From the NCBI RefSeq assembly GCF_032854445.1, contig NC_088302.1, forward strand, positions 28,122,330-28,186,329: a stretch of 64,000 bases of DNA. Reading direction: 5' to 3'. The stretch is from Liolophura sinensis. Taxonomy: Eukaryota > Mollusca > Polyplacophora > Chitonida > Chitonidae. Below are positions 42,601 through 49,157 of the stretch, one piece after another (position 1 is the stretch's first letter; every line of letters starts with the position of its first letter). The notes under the pieces were generated by a model. That model searched no databases. It worked only from the letters and a program-made list of their open reading frames with translations, and was not told the DNA's origin. Position numbers and translations under genes: made by a program.

Positions 42601-44898
42601 GAAATGAGCTGAATGTTATAGACACTGTGACGATCTCACGCGATGTGGCAATGCGACCATGCAAGAAAAGCCCAGCCGATAGAAATGAGTGAATGAGTTC
42701 TTTGGGTTTAACGTTGTACTTAACAATATTTCTGTCATATGGCGACGAATGAATCCTTAGAATGCATGTAATGTGCCTTCTTGTTGCAGGACGGATTTTC
42801 ACCGCTCATTTATCTACTGCTGCTTCACTGAGGCGTCTTACCGAAGGCAAGTAAGCTGCCCGCCCAAGCCATTATATTGATACGGGTCAACCAGTAGTTG
42901 CAGTATCCCCTTTATGCCGAACGCCAAGCGAGGAAGCTGCAACTTCTTCTTTTAATGTCTTAGGTGTGACTCGGCCCAGGATTGATCCTGGATCTACCGC
43001 TCCCGGACGCTCCACCAACTGTACTAGCGGGGACGGTCCCGATAGGAATGAGCTGAATATTATAGACACTGCGACGATCTCACGCGATATGGCAATGCAA
43101 CCATGAAAAAAAAAGCCTAGCCGACAGAAATGACCTGAATATTATACACATTATGACGATCTCACGCGATATGGCAATGCGACCATGCAAGAAACGCCCA
43201 GCCGATAGAAATGAGCTCAATATTATACACATTGTGACGATCTCACGCGATATGGCAATGCGACCATGCAAGAAACGTCCAGCCGATTGAAATGAGCTGA
43301 ATGTTATAGACACTGCGACGATCTCACGCGATATGGCAATGCGACCATGCAAGAAAAGCCTAGCTGATAGAAATGAGCTGAATGTTATAGACACTGCGAC
43401 GATCTCACGCGATATGGCAATGCAACCATGCAAGAAACGCCCAGCCGATAGAAATGAGCTCAATGTCAGGTACTGTAGGACGTTCTCACGTATACTGTAA
43501 TATGATCAGGCAAGCCGAGTCCATCCGATAGAAATAAGCCCAGTTCCAGGCACTATAGAACGATCTCGTCAGTGTCATATGTCAGCGTGACCAAGAAAAA
43601 TACCTGACGCAATTCACTCTCCATCCGTTATGCAAATGGAGAGTACATTACAATTCTTGGGAGATTCAGAGTTTTTCTCACATCCAGTTAAAATGTCCTT
43701 ATGCATGCAGTTCCACTGCACAAAAACCTTCATCGCTAGACATTTTTGCATATTTTTTGTGAACCATACGACCATATAAAAACAAATACCCAAAACATGA
43801 TGCAGCGCTATCACAAAAAAAGCCATTGTCGGAGATGTGAGATTAAAACACGTATAGATGTAAGTTTGGGTCGGGAAAAATCTGTATAACGGTTTGCGAA
43901 GCTAACAAACATGCAGATGACAAGAAACCTGATCCATGACAATAGAGATAGAGATCGTTATATCCGTGTTTTTTGGCAGAAAAATCCTTATTCACTAATC
44001 AGGCAACATTTTCTGTATTAGAATAGCTCAAACTATTGTTTTGCAGTAGATTTCTCGTATTATTTACAGGGTTAAAATTCTAAAGTTTGAAAAATTGAAG
44101 GACCCACTTCATAAATTTAAGGACATTATTACCGATTTTGAACGCTAACAGGTGCACAGACGAGATTGATAAAAATTAGTCGGAATTTGCGCTGACTGGC
44201 TTCTCGCCAAAAATCTCTGGCATAGCCAGTTTAAGCACAACCAATTGCATAAAAACGGAAGGCACGAGGCCAAATGGCAGGAGACAACGACATTGAACTG
44301 AATAACAAACCGTTTTATCAAAACCTTCAAAAGTACATGTAAATGATACGGCCTTACAAGATACAAAGTAGACCAGAGAGCACGTAAAGCCGTAAAAAAT
44401 CTTTCATTCAAATCATTTTTGTTATCTTTATGCTAAATCCAACAACAAAACTGAAAGCTAAAGGAAATGGAGAACGCAAATTATAGGTTATCAGTGAAGT
44501 CATATATTTAGCCTATAACTGCGAAAGAGACAAATTATTCCCAGTTGTTTCGTCGAGGTCAGAGATGTGTCAACGTAGTTTATATTTATTCACTTATTTG
44601 ATTATTGTCCAATGCCATTCTCAAGAAGTTTTTCACGTATATCATCGCGGTTAGTTTTACGGGTGGAAGAAACTACATAGAACTCTGAAGGGTATATCAT
44701 GCACCGAACTGCTTCACATTTTACAATGTGCAGTGAGATTATATATACGTCAGCTGTATCTGATATTCGTTTACTGACGTACATACACATGTAATCTCGA
44801 CAAATATCTATTTGGCAAAAATCAGGGAACACAGGCCACATGCACACAGGCAGATAGTAAAAAGGAAATTTTTTTCTAAATTTGTAGAGAGGAAAGTC

Positions 44899-44992
<94 letters not shown>

Positions 44993-47900
44993 TTGTGTAT
45001 ACGCTCACAGAATACATTCTCCATTTTGAAAAATTAATAAATGTGTTTCCATCACCATTAAACGTTTATTACATGAGGAAAGTCATGTGTACATGTATGC
45101 AAGCAATAAATGCGTGACAAACGCATGCATCTGTGGCGGATTTGTATGTTTCAAATGTCATTCCACAGGCGGGTATTCCACATTCCGCAGGCGGGTACTC
45201 GAGCTTACAAGAGGTCGAACGAAGAAAGCGTATAATTTAAACAACATGGCAGATCAGGATAATCTGTGTATATACAGGGCATTACATAACTCTAGCCATT
45301 GGCGCTCTCGTCACAGTGAAACTTTATAAATAACACGTCTAAGATTTCAGAATAAATCAGCTTATCGTTATGGGCAACATGGATAAACCCTGCTTTTAAT
45401 GTGCCATGACTTGGACAGACCTTAATTGTGTGAATATATGTATCTATTTAGGTAAACACCCATGTGTATAGGTGTGTGTGTGTGTGTATAGCAATACAGT
45501 GTTACGGTAGATTTGTGTTGGAAGTGACATTTGTATTCAGTTAGAGAATCCCCTCTTAGTGTTGGCATCCCACTGTTCCTGAAACATGGTGTCTCCCAAT
45601 TATGGAAATCTGATAAGCAATACCAAGCATAGATGGTTTTTCTGCGTGCATATATGAAAAACTGATAGTACACTTGGAAAACGCGAATGAAAATGTACAT
45701 TTGCATAAGTTTAAATGTTATTTTCGTACTTTATCTTATATTCTATGCTTTTTACCTGCATGGTTTAAAAAAAAAAACGCCTGACTTTTTAAATATATAT
45801 ATTTTTAATGTTCGCATTTTCGTGTTGGACACCATACCGATTTCTCGCTGTAGTATAGCTTACATATTGTCAAAGTGGTCACAATCAATCATTCATTCAT
45901 TAATTGATGCGATCATTCTTTTACCAAAGCATTTACTGACTTGGTGCATCGTGTAATGTTATAGATATAGCCAACTTTTAGCAGTAGAGGAACATTGCCA
46001 TGGGGGTGGGAAGGTGAAAAAAAACTCACCATGGATATGTAAAAGCGAGGAAGCTGACCATGGGTAGATATGTGGAGGTAAACAAACTAGCCGTGTGCAT
46101 GTATTGTTATCTCTCCTGGACATGCACTGAGTGTATGCTATACATTCAGTGTTTGTAGTTTCCGTGGGGCCTTCCGTGGTTCAGTTGGTTAGCGCGCTAG
46201 CGCAGCGTAATGGCCCAGGAGCCTCTCACCCATGCGGTTGCTGTTAGTTCAAGTCCAGCTCATGCTGACTTCCTCTCTGGCCGTAAGTGGAAAGGTCTGC
46301 CAGCAACCTGCGGATGGTCGTGGGTTTCCCCCACGCTCTCCCCGGTTTCCTGCCGCCATAATGCTGGTCGCCGTCGTATAAGTGAAATATTCTTGAGTAC
46401 GGCGTAAAACACCACTCAAATTAATAAATAAATAAATAAATATAGTTTCCGGTGTACTGCGGGAATTGGTAGGCAAACACACAATTTCATCAACAGTGAG
46501 TAAGAGTCGCCACCATCTATCTGACGTGAAGTATATGCTTGTAATTACATCTATCATGACAACAACATTACACTAAATAAACGAGCTATAAAGTCAATTA
46601 GTGCCTTTCGTTTTCAATATGTACAGGTACATCTAGTAACCTTCAAGTCTCCTGATACCCTAACGCTTCCCATCCACTCCTTCATTAGGGGTATTCGGGG
46701 AAATAGCTAATCATGAAGCATTTTCGTCACCCCTGGGGCATAATTAACCCAAATGCATGTAGGCCTGTACAATTCCTCTGACCAATTTACATAATGGTTC
46801 CACCGCTCGGTGACCTTCACTGGTTTACTGGAGTACATAGGGGTTAAGGATCGTCGCACTGACTAACAACACATATCCGTGTTGTATATTCCATTAATGC
46901 CCAAGTGACTTGCTTCAAAGTTATCCAAGCAATTTATGGTTGTGTCATGGACACGAAACAAAACACGAAATTCGTTCTCGTTATCAAGACTTGCAAGAAG
47001 CAAAAGGGGTTGGGAACTCCAGAAAGAACCAGTCATGGGAAAATAACATCGACGCGAAACTGTGAATTATTCGACGATAAAGACACGTATATGACACGTC
47101 TATTGTCTTCTTTATCATAGAGCAAAGGCTATTAAGATGTGCATTAAATCAAATATTAAATCAATCAGTGTGGACCTTACATACCCTTGCAGTTATATAT
47201 ACTGGTTGTGTTGATCTGCATATTGCCTTTTTGTGTTGTGGTATACATCGGGCAAAATTACAAGACTTACACCATATATATATATATATATAGGTAGACA
47301 AATGGACACCGAATGTCCCACTATATAACAAAGACGCACTGGAAGGACAACCGGTCAATACACGGTTCCTTCTCAACATCTTATCCACCGAAAACACACT
47401 ATACACACATCTGTATATCTATAAACCTATACCTCTGCGATCACTTGTTCAAAACTGTTTGTTCAAAAAAAAAGTCTTAATACTAGATTTAACTTTAAAC
47501 CTAGTCTTAAATTTTGTACTTTGCCCAAAAATAATTACGTAACATTATATTAAATACGAACTAAATCTACTGCAGTTATGCTTTGACCTTTGACAACTGC
47601 ATTGGCTTCTGGATTGGGCTAAAATTTTAAATACAAAATATGACTTAATATTGGTTAATACTCTTTTGAACAACTAGGCCCAGAAGCGTACAAATGATAA
47701 ATAATTTATTATTTCCGTTATGCAATTACCAAACAAACGTAAGGCTATATCATGCACTTACCTTAGATGTTATATTGGGGTCTATCTCCTCGATGGGCTG
47801 ACCCAATAGTTTATCCGGGAACTTGCCCAAATGATCCGGTAAAGGATTCCCTTCCACTAACTTCTCATCCGGTTTGGTATTAGCTCCTTCTGACGACTCA

Positions 47901-48214
47901 TCTTCGTCAAATTTGAGTTCGCCGTCAACTAAATGGACTTCTTTTTGTCTATGCTTTTTATCAAAGTCTTTGACTTTCTGAGTCTTTTCTTTCTCCAGTA
48001 AATCAATGTACGATCTCTCTCGGAATATCCGAAACGGTTCATCTGTGGTATCCACGGGGTTGACGTTTACGTCATGTCTTGGGCTAGCGGGTGCTTCCGA
48101 AGGTTTTACCTGGATGTCGAACGACTTAGATCTCCCCAGACTTCCCGTGGACTTCTCAGAGTCCGGTGTCTTTGGACCGTGGAGTACGTTTTTCTCGTTT
48201 TCATCTTTCGTCAT
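6454..48214 (-). CDS. Nav2: Voltage-gated cation channel, NaV2 (BSC1/DSC1-like), 26 exons
   Basis: Pore-forming alpha subunit of a four-domain voltage-gated channel in the plasma membrane. Twenty-six coding exons (listed separately) join with consistent phases into 1873 residues. Domain I spans exons 2-8, II exons 11-15, III exons 18-23 and IV exons 25-26. S4 helices carry repeated Arg/Lys, for example FRVLRALK (I), FRIMRLLRVFK (II), [14 protein letters not shown] (III) and [18 protein letters not shown] (IV). Pore-loop residues are Asp (TLDFWED), Glu (LCGEWVE), Glu (ATFEGW) and Ala (TSAGW). This DEEA ring is typical of invertebrate NaV2/BSC1/DSC1 channels, some of which are known to conduct Ca2+; Nav1 channels have DEKA. 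The C-terminus has an EF-hand-like region and an IQ-like motif ([11 protein letters not shown]). The II-III linker is short, and I saw no vertebrate-type ankyrin-G motif. The first intron is 12 kb. Class assignment is firm; ion selectivity is inferred. Confidence 0.95.
8268..8538 (-). CDS. Nav2: Nav2 exon 25, domain IV S1-S3
   Basis: Residues 1399-1488. [20 protein letters not shown] (S1), [20 protein letters not shown] (S2), [12 protein letters not shown] (S3). Junctions tttcag/AACAAG and TTGTTGG/gtgagt. Confidence 0.95.
8655..8866 (+). repeat. Degenerate SINE-like repeat, third family
   Basis: gattaagtgtttaatgcc followed by tatgacagcagtcag and a decayed tRNA-like end (ggatttgaacatgcgacc). 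Similar layout at 23740-23950. Low conservation, so boundaries are uncertain. Confidence 0.4.
8867..9157 (+). mobile_element. SINE family 1 with internal inverted duplication
   Basis: Head gttggttagagcgctagcgc, B-box region gagttcaagtccagctca, body and (caaataaata) tail are all present. About 40 bases between the A and B boxes (accgtactcaagaatatttc) are the reverse complement of the element's own 3' end, so this copy is rearranged. It lies in the intron between Nav2 exons 24 and 25. Confidence 0.85.
9385..9495 (-). CDS. Nav2: Nav2 exon 24, III-IV linker (inactivation gate region)
   Basis: Residues 1362-1398, [20 protein letters not shown] then [16 protein letters not shown]. The linker aligns closely with Nav1, but the hydrophobic IFM latch is AFL here. 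Junctions tggcag/TATGAA and CCAAAG/gtaaga. Confidence 0.95.
9790..9927 (-). CDS. Nav2: Nav2 exon 23, domain III S6
   Basis: Residues 1316-1361. [20 protein letters not shown] and [13 protein letters not shown], the conserved S6 end leading into the III-IV linker. Phase 0 both ends. Confidence 0.95.
10389..10442 (-). CDS. Nav2: Nav2 exon 22, domain III selectivity filter microexon
   Basis: A 54-nt exon encoding [18 protein letters not shown]. Glu replaces the Lys of Nav1 (ATFKGW) at the third selectivity position, which makes the ring DEEA. Phase 0 both ends (tgtcag/GCGACC, ACTGAT/gtgagt). Confidence 0.95.
10699..10962 (-). CDS. Nav2: Nav2 exon 21, domain III S5 and pore helix
   Basis: Residues 1210-1297. 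[20 protein letters not shown] through S5, turret cysteines, and GYLALLQV of the pore helix, cut immediately before the filter (CAAGTG/gtgagt). The acceptor ctgcag/ATTGTG and first 20 or so bases are repeated about 20 times upstream. Confidence 0.95.
10950..11810 (-). repeat. Tandem array carrying the exon 21 splice acceptor
   Basis: About 20 copies of a roughly 40-42-bp unit. On the - strand each contains a version of ctgcag/at(t/c)gtggtgaatgcc, that is the exon 21 acceptor and the first exon bases (IVVNAL). Two subtypes alternate in part: one with the acceptor ctcctgcag, one with the variant gctcatacatatc. The array starts in the exon itself and runs into the intron. Confidence 0.9.
12600..12662. 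repeat. (TA)n microsatellite
   Basis: About 31 uninterrupted TA repeats in the intron between Nav2 exons 20 and 21. Confidence 0.98.
12971..13115 (-). mobile_element. SINE family 1, 5'-truncated
   Basis: A tail of (TTTA)n reading into tgattggtgttttatgccgt and the body as far as gaaacccacaaccatcgg. The tRNA-like head is missing. Confidence 0.85.
13267..13389 (-). CDS. Nav2: Nav2 exon 20, domain III S4
   Basis: Residues 1169-1209. Voltage sensor [20 protein letters not shown] with five or six spaced arginines. Junctions acgtag/GTGTCC and ATGAAG/gtatga. Confidence 0.95.
13530..13700. repeat. 53-bp tandem repeat, about 3 copies
   Basis: Repeats of acagatgtt...aagcttcaaacaagtacttc in the intron just beyond the exon 19 donor. 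The unit does not include exon sequence. Confidence 0.8.
13730..13903 (-). CDS. Nav2: Nav2 exon 19, domain III S2-S3
   Basis: Residues 1111-1168. [20 protein letters not shown] (S2) and [11 protein letters not shown] (S3). Phase 0 both ends (gttacag/GCCTTT, GTGGCA/gtaagc). Confidence 0.95.
13904..15211. other. Nav2 intron between exons 18 and 19
   Basis: AT-rich intron. I see no further exon, SINE or tandem array in it. Confidence 0.6.
15212..15353 (-). CDS. Nav2: Nav2 exon 18, domain III S1
   Basis: Residues 1063-1110. [20 protein letters not shown] then S1 ([16 protein letters not shown]). Two acceptors six bases apart (gatgcag before 15353, atgacag before 15359) both keep the frame; the other would add two residues. 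Donor TCTCTG/gtaaga. Confidence 0.9.
15651..16243. mobile_element. Non-autonomous DNA transposon (MITE-like), TTAA ends
   Basis: Ends are near-perfect inverted repeats: TTAAAGGAGAAGAAAA at the left, and its reverse complement ttttcttctcctttaa at the right. Outer TTAA on both sides could be a target duplication of piggyBac type. About 593 bp, no transposase. It sits in the intron between Nav2 exons 17 and 18. A 180-bp core recurs at 17480-17662. Confidence 0.7.
16513..16670 (-). CDS. Nav2: Nav2 exon 17, II-III linker
   Basis: Residues 1011-1062. An acidic linker ending [15 protein letters not shown], like the VEDC(Y/F)P stretch that precedes domain III in invertebrate channels. Phase 0 in, 2 out (ctgcag/GAAAAG, GATAG/gtgaac). 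Confidence 0.88.
16742..17009 (-). mobile_element. SINE family 1, near full length
   Basis: Reverse-strand copy from tttatttatttgattggtgt to aaccaactgagccacggaat, including body, B-box and A-box regions. In the intron between exons 16 and 17. Confidence 0.92.
17085..17160. repeat. 20-bp tandem repeat, 4 copies
   Basis: Repeats of gcattacaagcactttag with small changes. Confidence 0.8.
17480..17662. repeat. Second copy of the MITE core
   Basis: Nearly identical to 15932-16118 (gggggtttcctgatcgtcaa ... ggagatttt), with only a few differences, but lacking the terminal inverted repeats. It is either a fragment of a related element or a local duplication; the downstream end abuts the 50-bp array. 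Confidence 0.8.
17650..18098. repeat. 50-bp tandem array abutting the exon 16 donor
   Basis: Nine copies with a strict 50-bp period (catgag at 17672, 17722, 17772, 17822, 17872 ... 18071). On the - strand each has aag/gtactgataaaaccagtc, resembling the exon 16 junction AAG/gtaaaaaccaataac. Confidence 0.9.
18099..18178 (-). CDS. Nav2: Nav2 exon 16, II-III linker
   Basis: An 80-nt exon, phase 1 in and 0 out, encoding [20 protein letters not shown] and EKEEEK. Junctions ttcatag/ATAAAG and GAGAAG/gtaaaa. Supported by phase and composition; linker sequence is poorly conserved. A 50-bp tandem array starts just past its donor. Confidence 0.75.
18590..19110. repeat. 33-bp minisatellite
   Basis: About 15 copies of gacagatggacaggatgaca plus gatgaacagcatg. 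The period is a multiple of three, so long stop-free frames appear on both strands; these are a by-product of the repeat and not genes. Confidence 0.95.
19111..20236. other. Nav2 intron between exons 15 and 16, remainder
   Basis: No exon, SINE or array recognised beyond the minisatellite noted separately. Confidence 0.55.
20237..20447 (-). CDS. Nav2: Nav2 exon 15, end of domain II S6 and II-III linker
   Basis: Residues 914-983. [20 protein letters not shown] completes S6. The linker follows, with a Cys-rich basic patch (FCGCCTRNR). Junctions ttttag/GTACTC and GATG/gtaagc. Confidence 0.93.
20948..21098 (-). CDS. Nav2: Nav2 exon 14, domain II pore loop and S6 start
   Basis: Residues 863-913. 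[20 protein letters not shown] supplies the second selectivity residue (Glu of CGEW), then [12 protein letters not shown] of S6. Junctions ctgcag/GTGGAA and TTCATG/gtaagt. Confidence 0.95.
21099..22020. other. Nav2 intron between exons 13 and 14
   Basis: AT-rich; nothing recognised. Confidence 0.55.
22021..22214 (-). CDS. Nav2: Nav2 exon 13, domain II S4-S5
   Basis: Residues 799-862. [20 protein letters not shown] completes S4 and the S4-S5 linker; S5 is [20 protein letters not shown]. Acceptor gttacag/TTGAGG; donor CCCAG/gtaatg. The acceptor and first 50 or so exon bases are repeated upstream with an 86-bp period. Confidence 0.95.
22160..22790 (-). repeat. 86-bp tandem array carrying the exon 13 acceptor
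   Basis: The unit repeats at 22221, 22307, 22393, 22479, 22565, 22651 and 22737 (exact 86-bp spacing). On the - strand each copy holds tgtctgt(t/g)acag, then TTGAGGGTGTTTAAGTTGG and more of the S4-coding start of exon 13. The unit nearest the gene is the real exon edge. Confidence 0.95.
22925..23095 (-). CDS. Nav2: Nav2 exon 12, domain II S2-S3 and start of S4
   Basis: Residues 742-798. [20 protein letters not shown] (S2), [15 protein letters not shown] (S3), then LSVFRIMRL opening S4. Phase 0 both ends. Confidence 0.95.
23450..23694 (-). CDS. Nav2: Nav2 exon 11, domain II S1
   Basis: Residues 660-741. [20 protein letters not shown] leads into S1 ([20 protein letters not shown]). Junctions tttcag/CGGAAG and AACTAT/gtatgt. 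Confidence 0.95.
23740..23950 (-). repeat. Degenerate SINE-like repeat, third family
   Basis: Contains tgactggcgttcaacactac and cttatacgatggcagtcagg, similar in plan to 8655-8866. Old and diverged. Confidence 0.4.
24193..24232 (-). CDS. Nav2: Nav2 exon 10, I-II linker microexon
   Basis: A 40-nt exon ([13 protein letters not shown]) between tttcag/GAGCAA and ACAG/gtaagt. Phase 0 in and 1 out is exactly what exons 9 and 11 require. The KVDDYVI string resembles conserved linker sequence before domain II. Confidence 0.85.
24351..24638 (-). mobile_element. SINE family 1 with a foreign insert near its 3' end
   Basis: Body, B-box and A-box regions are intact to ctctaaccaactaagccac. The 3' part is interrupted by about 43 bases (ctaaggacaaacaacctaca...) that also occur at 25961-26003. 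Confidence 0.85.
25077..25550 (-). CDS. Nav2: Nav2 exon 9, I-II linker
   Basis: A 474-nt exon (residues 489-646), phase 0 both ends (ttcatag/GATAGA, GAAGAT/gtaagt). It starts [20 protein letters not shown] and continues basic and Ser/Thr/Pro-rich, with many candidate phosphorylation sites ([13 protein letters not shown]). Cytoplasmic and probably disordered. Confidence 0.9.
25551..27090. other. Intron 3' to the candidate cassette exon
   Basis: Holds the 33-bp array at 26165-26590 and a 43-bp segment (25961-26003) shared with 24381-24423. Otherwise AT-rich with no exon recognised. Confidence 0.5.
26165..26590. repeat. 33-bp tandem array
   Basis: About twelve copies of cacaataaccatgtataat plus ccggcatattcagg. 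The 11-codon period leaves a - strand frame open ([15 protein letters not shown]); I regard this as a by-product. Confidence 0.95.
27091..27165 (-). CDS. Nav2: Candidate 25-codon cassette exon in the I-II linker
   Basis: A 75-nt open stretch between a good acceptor (tacacaacag/CTGGCT) and a weaker donor (AAAAAA/gtttgt), phase 0 at both ends, so it can be included or skipped without shifting frame. It encodes a basic peptide with [18 protein letters not shown]. It lies between exons 8 and 9, where I-II linkers vary. Not counted in the 1873-residue model. Transcript evidence is needed. Confidence 0.45.
27800..27934 (-). CDS. Nav2: Nav2 exon 8, domain I S6
   Basis: Residues 444-488. S6 helix [20 protein letters not shown] followed by [13 protein letters not shown]. 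Phase 0 at both ends (ttgtag/GTGATC, GGGAAG/gtatgt). Confidence 0.95.
27935..28340. other. Nav2 intron between exons 7 and 8
   Basis: No feature recognised. Confidence 0.5.
28341..28485 (-). CDS. Nav2: Nav2 exon 7, domain I pore loop
   Basis: Residues 395-443. Pore helix and filter [17 protein letters not shown]; the Asp of LDFWED is the first selectivity residue. Junctions ttccag/AATTTG and GATAAG/gtaaac. Confidence 0.95.
28723..28783 (-). CDS. Nav2: Nav2 exon 6, domain I turret microexon
   Basis: A 61-nt exon (residues 375-394) encoding [20 protein letters not shown] between ctgcag/GTAAC and CAGG/gtaaga. The phase (1 in, 2 out) fits its neighbours, and the cysteine is expected for a turret disulfide. 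NASLS is a possible N-glycosylation site. Confidence 0.88.
29284..29489 (-). mobile_element. SINE family 1, head-truncated
   Basis: From tttatgtatttgattggtgt through the body to ggacttgaactcacagccac. It stops at the B-box region, so the A-box half is missing. Confidence 0.9.
29800..29970 (-). repeat. 94-bp duplication beside the exon 5 donor
   Basis: Two copies (cagaaatttcat at 29805, cagaagtttcat at 29899; gcataaagac at 29847 and 29941). The copy adjoining the exon ends in the real junction ACAA/gtaggt; the other carries a diverged version (gaaatactccaagtttttg). Confidence 0.75.
29965..30183 (-). CDS. Nav2: Nav2 exon 5, domain I S5 and turret
   Basis: Residues 302-374. S5 helix [20 protein letters not shown], then an extracellular turret with QKCVLDVSL. 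Donor ACAA/gtaggt, in phase 1 with exon 6. Confidence 0.93.
30882..30991 (-). CDS. Nav2: Nav2 exon 4, domain I S4
   Basis: Residues 265-301. Voltage sensor [19 protein letters not shown] with regularly spaced Arg/Lys. Junctions ttgcag/CTATG and CCAG/gtgagg. Confidence 0.95.
31570..31965 (-). repeat. 92-bp tandem array carrying the exon 3 donor
   Basis: actcaccctatgatgataac recurs at 31641, 31733, 31825 and 31917. On the - strand each copy contains TGGAACTGGCT..TTTGCTG and ATCATAGG/gtgagt, the end of exon 3 with its donor. Only the copy at 31923 continues into the complete exon. Confidence 0.95.
31923..32051 (-). CDS. Nav2: Nav2 exon 3, domain I S2-S3
   Basis: Residues 222-264 ([20 protein letters not shown]...). 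Acceptor ttttag/GTATG; donor ATAGG/gtgagt. The last 40 or so bases with the donor are repeated in tandem downstream (see 31570-31965). Confidence 0.95.
32455..32952. repeat. 29-bp tandem array
   Basis: About 17 copies of tctgtaacacacatgtacaa plus atgcatatg. Each unit has the palindromes acatgt and atgcat. The three - strand frames are all open because no frame of the unit holds a stop. In the intron between Nav2 exons 2 and 3. Confidence 0.95.
32957..33970. other. Nav2 intron between exons 2 and 3, middle part
   Basis: No exon or repeat recognised. Confidence 0.5.
33984..34249 (+). mobile_element. SINE family 1, full length with target-site duplication
   Basis: tRNA-derived SINE: head gggcctccgtggctcagtcg, A-box-like tggctcagtcgg, B-box-like gagttcaagtcc, a CpG-rich body, and an (AAATA)n tail. 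A 13-bp direct repeat aaaacttgctcct flanks it at 33971-33983 and 34247-34259. In the intron between Nav2 exons 2 and 3. Confidence 0.97.
34260..35619. other. Nav2 intron between exons 2 and 3, exon-proximal part
   Basis: No exon or repeat recognised before exon 2. Confidence 0.5.
35620..35831 (-). CDS. Nav2: Nav2 exon 2, domain I S1
   Basis: Residues 152-221, phase 0 in and phase 2 out (tttcag/ACTTTC...CCAGA/gtaagt). Contains the conserved [20 protein letters not shown] and the S1 helix [17 protein letters not shown]. Confidence 0.95.
40214..40372 (-). CDS. Candidate alternative first exon of Nav2
   Basis: A 53-codon open stretch starts at an ATG (G at -3) with an in-frame TAA upstream and no intervening ATG. 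It ends in a strong donor GAAAAG/gtacgt in phase 0, exactly the phase Nav2 exon 2 needs. The peptide begins [20 protein letters not shown] and contains [19 protein letters not shown]. Bases upstream (about 40380-40620) are richer in CpG than surrounding intron, as a promoter might be. It could instead be the first exon of a separate nested gene. I do not recognise the peptide. Confidence 0.5.
42360..43490. repeat. 81-bp satellite, split by a SINE
   Basis: The unit repeats every 81 bp: cgaccatgcaag at 42411, 42492, 42573, 42654, and again at 43180, 43261, 43342, 43423. It is relatively CpG-rich (gacgatctcacgcgatatgg). A second-family SINE with a 12-bp duplication interrupts it at 42690-43040. 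Confidence 0.93.
42690..43040 (-). mobile_element. SINE family 2 inserted in the 81-bp satellite
   Basis: On the - strand it starts in a tRNA-like head (ctagtacagttggtggagcg) with a B-box-like gatccaggatcaatcc, and ends with ggtttaacgttgtacttaac read on +. Flanks share gatagaaatgag (42678-42689) and gataggaatgag (43041-43052), a target-site duplication with one mismatch. Confidence 0.88.
44578..44690 (-). mobile_element. SINE family 1, degenerate fragment
   Basis: ttatttgattattgtccaat and the following body fragment are recognisable but heavily diverged. Confidence 0.6.
44901..44988. repeat. Compound (AT)n (GT)n microsatellite
   Basis: About 25 AT repeats, one interruption, then about 13-14 GT repeats. 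Confidence 0.98.
46165..46442 (+). mobile_element. SINE family 1, full length
   Basis: Head ccttccgtggttcagttggt, tagcgcgctagcgcagcgta, B-box region gttagttcaagtccagctca, body, and (AAATA)n tail. Short flanking direct repeat tagtttccg at 46156 and 46443. Confidence 0.96.
47762..48214 (-). CDS. Nav2: Nav2 exon 1, cytoplasmic N-terminus
   Basis: Residues 1-151, starting MTKDENEKN. The ATG has A at -3. It ends ACATCTAAG/gtaagt in phase 0. The tail [14 protein letters not shown] matches the conserved Nav stretch just before domain I (PLEDIDPYY-type). Charged and Ser-rich, with no membrane segment. Confidence 0.9.
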
Positions 48215-49100
48215 TCTTTGAGTATAGGGAAACGTAAAGATGGACCAAGGAGTATTGCGTGAGGGCCTTTTAGAGTGGACACTACAAGGAAGCTGTCACG
48301 ACTCCCCTGAACATTGGTCACCAAAAAGTTACATCTAAAATACCATTCGGGAATGACCACGGTCCGGCATGACCGACTGGAATGTAAAGGAATATTAATG
48401 TAGAGAAATAGTATACAATAGCAGGCCATGGTAACAACCGAAACGGCAAAAGAATTTGTACCTATAGACATATACGAATGAGGACACTTTATTCTTACTG
48501 GCGGTGTACACATAGCGCGTTAAAGGTGTTTTGCTCGGTACAAATAACCGTATACTGCCCTTACCTGAATATGGCATGGCTGTCTACCTCGTCATGACCC
48601 GCATATGCAATGTCACTGCGTGTGTATGGGTAAATATACAACGGGGCAGCGGCGAAATCGTAGCCTGGAAATATAACTCGTGGACAACTCAGTGAAGCAA
48701 AGCGAAATTGTATAAAAACATCACTGCTCTAAATAAGCCTGTACACGTATCCACCGTCACACACCTGAGTTAATACAGTGTGGCCTGGCGGATTTCGTTG
48801 TGGCAGAAAACACCTCAAAACGTCTGACAGCGAAGTTTACCTCTAGAGAAACATGCTTCAAATGGCGTATCCAAGAGAAAAAGTGATTGGAGAAATTCTT
48901 GTTCCGTCTTGAATAATCGCAGATAAACTGTGGCATAACAAAAAGCTCATTGGCCTGGCAGTTAATCCCAGATATTGTTAATGCAAATACTGGTATACTA
49001 GCTGGACTCCACTGTACGATTTACTGACCGATCTCTCGGCGGGCCAGACAAAACCTGATCGGGTGACGTACATGTGCACAGCGGAGCAAGCAGTGGTGGG

Positions 49101-49157
49101 GAGGAGGTCCGGGGGGTGGGGGTGGGGGGGGGGGGCTTTGGAGGAAGGGGGGGGTGG
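49101..49157 (+). other. G-rich tract with quadruplex potential
   Basis: Multiple runs of four or more G (ggggggtgggggtggggggg and following), about 0.9 kb upstream of the Nav2 ATG and on the strand opposite the gene. Confidence 0.7.

Larger units (their letters stand above)
35832..47761. other. Nav2 intron 1 (about 12 kb)
   Basis: Holds the candidate alternative first exon (40214-40372), the 81-bp satellite, SINE copies at 42690, 44578 and 46165, and (AT)n tracts at 42198-42210, 44901-44960 and 47276-47292. A decayed family 1 SINE 3' end lies at about 35908-35975. The stretches 36000-40150 and 40600-42300 show no recognisable feature. Confidence 0.6.

Noticed and set aside
42780..43035. A first exon or regulatory island because of the locally higher GC content.
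   Set aside because: The sequence is the body and head of a family 2 SINE, matching the copy at 61792-62150.
42360..43490. CRISPR-like pattern of regularly spaced repeats.
   Set aside because: The 81-bp units are contiguous with no unique spacers, and the DNA is eukaryotic.
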